Source of the DNA: Alphaproteobacteria bacterium UBA5343
GTDB taxonomy: Bacteria > Pseudomonadota > Alphaproteobacteria > RF32 > UBA5343
Direction: 5' to 3'
NCBI GenBank assembly: GCA_002410125.1
Contig: DHQH01000104.1
Span: 1-7,958, forward strand
DNA length: 7,958 bases
The position numbers were made by a program, and so were the translations under genes. Below, piece after piece: positions 6,104 to 7,958 of the stretch. Below the pieces are notes generated by a model. That model did not search any database and was not told the origin of the DNA. It was given only the letters and a program-made list of their open reading frames with translations. Each line of letters begins with the position of its first letter. The stretch's first letter is position 1.

Positions 6104-6125
6104 TTTGATGTGATTTCATCAAAAA
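6018..6125. repeat. Long imperfect palindrome able to form a 108-base hairpin
   Basis: Four nested pairings share one axis. TTTTTGATGAA (6018-6028) pairs with 6115-6125 (11 bp perfect). 6031-6041 pairs with 6102-6112 (8 canonical and 3 wobble pairs). AGCCCTAAATTC (6047-6058) pairs with 6083-6094 (12 bp perfect). GTGTAC (6061-6066) pairs with 6077-6082, leaving a ten-base loop. Five pairs that are not Watson-Crick are G-U when read as plus-strand RNA but A-C mismatches on the minus strand. It may be a palindromic repeat element, a structured RNA or an oversized terminator. Confidence 0.6.
6041..6094 (-). terminator. Possible fabDG terminator
   Basis: Read in the fabG direction, AGCCCTAAATTC and GAATTTAGGGCT form a perfect 12-bp stem 44 bases past the fabG stop, with a six-base-pair inner stem. 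It is followed by TTCTTAATTT. The T-run is broken, so termination may be partial; the stronger terminator at 5849-5895 backs it up. Confidence 0.5.
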
Positions 6126-6137
6126 GACAAAGATTTA

Positions 6138-6875
6138 TTAAATCATTGCCATACCACCATTAATATGTAAAGTCTGTCCTGTCATATACTCAGCTTCCTC
6201 AGATGCTAAAAATGCAACACAATTTGCGATATCTTGAGCTTCACCTAATTTTGCCGCTGGAATATTTCTTGTTAGATTTGCTTTTTGTTCATCTGTTAGA
6301 ACATCTGTCATTGGGGTTCTGATGAAACCTGGTGCAATACAGTTTGCGGTTACACCTCTTGTTGCAACTTCAGCAGCTAAACATTTAGTCATACCTATCA
6401 TACCAGCTTTTGACGCAGAATAGTTTGCTTGACCTGGGTTACCTGTTACACCAACGATAGATGCAATACCAATAATTCTACCAAATCTTCTTTTCATCAT
6501 ACCACGAAGAGCAGCTTTTGCTAATTTGAAACCTGCTGTTAGATTTACATCTAGAACTAATTGCCAATCTTCGTCAGACATTCTCATAAATAAACCATCA
6601 CGAGTAAGACCAGCATTATTAACTAAGATATCAATTGAACCCATTGCTGCTTCTGCTTCTTTAACAAGACCTGCAACTTCATCAGAATTTGTTAAATTTG
6701 CTGTGAAAACATGAACTCTTGTTCCCAATTCTTTAGCTAATGCTTCCATTGGTTCTTTTCTCATATCTGTTAAGCCAACTGTTGCACCTTGAGCATGTAA
6801 AGTTCTTGCGATTTTATCGCCTATACCACCTGCAGCACCTGTTACAAGAACTGTTTTACCATCTAATTTAAACAT
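6138..6875 (-). CDS. fabG: 3-oxoacyl-ACP reductase FabG
   Basis: This 245-residue protein reduces 3-oxoacyl-ACP to 3-hydroxyacyl-ACP with NADPH in fatty-acid elongation. It is a classical short-chain dehydrogenase: TGAAGGIG at residues 12-19, NNAG at 86-89, and the catalytic set Asn111, Ser139, Tyr152, Lys156 in YSASK. The C-terminal MTGQTLHINGGMAMI is typical of FabG, as is PGFIRTPMT near 182-190. The frame also has an ATG at 6885-6887, overlapping the fabD stop by one base (TAATG). I prefer the ATG at 6873-6875 because GGAG stands six bases upstream and because FabG proteins normally begin MFxLxGK. The length then matches E. coli FabG (244). It is tightly coupled to fabD. Confidence is high for function, about 0.8 for the start. 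Confidence 0.97.
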   Translation of the reverse strand: MFKLDGKTVLVTGAAGGIGDKIARTLHAQGATVGLTDMRKEPMEALAKELGTRVHVFTANLTNSDEVAGLVKEAEAAMGSIDILVNNAGLTRDGLFMRMSDEDWQLVLDVNLTAGFKLAKAALRGMMKRRFGRIIGIASIVGVTGNPGQANYSASKAGMIGMTKCLAAEVATRGVTANCIAPGFIRTPMTDVLTDEQKANLTRNIPAAKLGEAQDIANCVAFLASEEAEYMTGQTLHINGGMAMI

Positions 6876-6881
6876 ATTTTT

Positions 6882-6885
6882 CTCC
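6882..6885 (-). promoter_or_regulatory. Ribosome binding site that decides the fabG start
   Basis: GGAG on the minus strand lies six bases before ATG 6873-6875. The upstream in-frame ATG (6885-6887), which itself forms part of ATGGAG, has no ribosome site. Confidence 0.65.
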
Positions 6886-6886
6886 A

Positions 6887-7828
6887 TTATTTAATAAAGT
6901 TTTTAATTTGTTCTACATCACCTACTGATATAGAAATCATTGATTTTTCGATTCTTCTGGTTAGTCCTGATAAAACTTTACCAGCACCAATCTCAACTAG
7001 AGTATCAACTCCTTTTGAATTCATATATTGAACTGATTCGCGCCATCTAACAGAACCACAAATTTGTTCAACTAATTTTTCTCTAATTAGATTTTCATCT
7101 GTTGTAGATTCAGCTAACACATTAGCAATTAAAGGAACAACAGGCTTACTCATATTTACATTTGCAAGAGCTTCCTTCATTACTTCTGCAGCTGGACCCA
7201 TTAATGGACTGTGAAATGGTGCAGAAACAGGAAGTTTCACACATCTTTTAGCTCCAAACTCTGATGCAATTTCAACAACTTTATCAATTGCTTCCATATT
7301 ACCACTTAAAACTATTTGCCCATCAGCATTATCATTTGCTGCCACACATGTTTTACTTGTTTGCTTTTCAGCTTCCGCTGCAATTTCCATAGCTTTATCA
7401 AAATTCACACCGATTACAGCAGCCATACCACCAACACCAACAGGCACAGCTTTTTGCATAGCTTGACCTCTAGTTTTTAATAGTTTTGCTGTATCAGAAA
7501 GTGTGAAAACACCAGCAGCACAAAGAGCAGAATATTCACCAAGAGAATGACCAGCAACAAAACTTACCATATCTGGGAGTGTTTTACCTGATTCTTTTTC
7601 AATTACTTTTAGAACTGCTTGTGACATCGCCATAAGAGCTGGTTGAGTATTTTCTGTCATATTTAACGCTTCAACAGGACCATCAACCATAACTTTAAAA
7701 AGATCAAATGATATTGCATCATTTACTTCTTCAAAAACTTCTTTAGCTACTTGAAAATTATCGGCAATTTCCTTGCCCATACCAACAAATTGAGACCCCT
7801 GACCAGGGAATACAAATGCTTTGCTCAT
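6887..7828 (-). CDS. fabD: Malonyl-CoA:ACP transacylase FabD
   Basis: This 313-residue cytosolic enzyme moves malonyl from coenzyme A to acyl carrier protein, supplying the extender unit for fatty-acid synthesis. It has the GQGSQ motif at residues 9-13, the nucleophile Ser95 in GHSLGEYSA (93-101), the malonyl-binding Arg120, and the catalytic His206 in VSAPFHSPLM. Asn166-type ACP-side residues and VEIGAGKVLSGL (278-289) complete the family pattern. The length is close to E. coli FabD (309). The ATG at 7826-7828 has GAGGT two to three bases upstream, an unusually short spacing; TGAGG gives about four bases. Its stop overlaps a non-preferred fabG ATG, and it is the first gene of the minus-strand cluster in this window, so its promoter should lie in 7829-7958. 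Confidence 0.97.
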   Translation of the reverse strand: MSKAFVFPGQGSQFVGMGKEIADNFQVAKEVFEEVNDAISFDLFKVMVDGPVEALNMTENTQPALMAMSQAVLKVIEKESGKTLPDMVSFVAGHSLGEYSALCAAGVFTLSDTAKLLKTRGQAMQKAVPVGVGGMAAVIGVNFDKAMEIAAEAEKQTSKTCVAANDNADGQIVLSGNMEAIDKVVEIASEFGAKRCVKLPVSAPFHSPLMGPAAEVMKEALANVNMSKPVVPLIANVLAESTTDENLIREKLVEQICGSVRWRESVQYMNSKGVDTLVEIGAGKVLSGLTRRIEKSMISISVGDVEQIKNFIK

Positions 7829-7958
7829 TATACCTCACTTTTAGAGTTATTAATATTATAGATAAGAAATAAAGCAAAATATAAATTTGTCAAGTCCATC
7901 TATTTTCCAACTCATTATTATATATGAAGGATAAATTTAAACATTAGATCACCCTATA
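7829..7958 (-). promoter_or_regulatory. Upstream region of fabD with possible promoter elements
   Basis: No gene is visible in these 130 AT-rich bases. On the minus strand a perfect TTGACA (7888-7893) and a perfect TATAAT (7855-7860) occur, but they are 27 bases apart, too far for one standard promoter. TTGACA could pair with a weak TATTTC (7866-7871, 16 bases). TATAAT could work with a poor -35 box and would give a leader of roughly 20 bases. A fabD promoter is expected here; its exact form is uncertain. Confidence 0.4.

Larger units (their letters stand above)
5579..6137. other. Long structured spacer between fabG and acpP
   Basis: This 559-base gap is by far the longest in the window. The part next to acpP (5579-5848) should contain the acpP promoter. 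Weak minus-strand candidates exist (TTGATT, 17 bases, GATAAG; TTGGCA, 17 bases, TAGTAA) but none is persuasive. The rest holds, right to left, a 108-base hairpin with a terminator-like stem, a possible 31-codon gene and a bidirectional terminator, all listed separately. An open minus-strand frame from 5786 into acpP has no ribosome site or family features and I do not call it a gene. Confidence 0.6.

Noticed and set aside
1..7958. CRISPR array, tRNA, rRNA or intact insertion sequence
   Set aside because: No regularly spaced direct repeats, no cloverleaf or rRNA-like stretch noticed, and no transposase or integrase motifs in any long frame.

Overview
The window is AT-rich and looks like part of an alphaproteobacterial chromosome. 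The minus strand, read right to left, carries fabD, fabG, acpP, fabF, mltG, yicC and the first codons of what is probably gmk. This is the fatty-acid, cell-wall and nucleotide cluster found in that order in many Alphaproteobacteria. The low GC content and small gaps suggest a streamlined or host-associated lineage (Rickettsiales-, Holosporales- or gut RF32-like), but the sequence does not settle this.

Layout from the right end. Positions 7829-7958 hold no gene, only possible promoter elements for fabD. fabD (6887-7828) and fabG (6138-6875, just downstream) form a tight pair. A 560-base spacer (5579-6137) follows. It holds a long imperfect hairpin, a terminator-like stem, an 11-bp inverted repeat pair, a possible 31-codon membrane peptide gene and a strong bidirectional terminator. 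acpP (5345-5578) and fabF (3989-5257) come next, separated by a GC-rich hairpin. After a 107-base gap with another inverted repeat comes mltG (2913-3881).

Between mltG and yicC the usual order is interrupted. There is an unrecognised 174-codon minus-strand gene (2294-2818) with its own good promoter. Next to it is a plus-strand pair: a short-chain dehydrogenase (1080-1844) and, one base later, a small exported staphylococcal-nuclease-like protein (1846-2289). yicC (84-992) is divergent from the dehydrogenase, and the start of the last gene runs off the left edge.

Functionally, FabD loads malonyl groups onto the acyl carrier protein AcpP, FabF condenses them with the growing chain and FabG reduces the resulting ketone. 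MltG cuts nascent peptidoglycan and YicC is an endoribonuclease. The core genes are ordinary. The parts worth attention are the structured spacer between acpP and fabG, the repeat-like inverted repeats, and the accessory insertion between mltG and yicC. I see no CRISPR array, tRNA, rRNA or intact mobile element, and no clear new multi-gene system.
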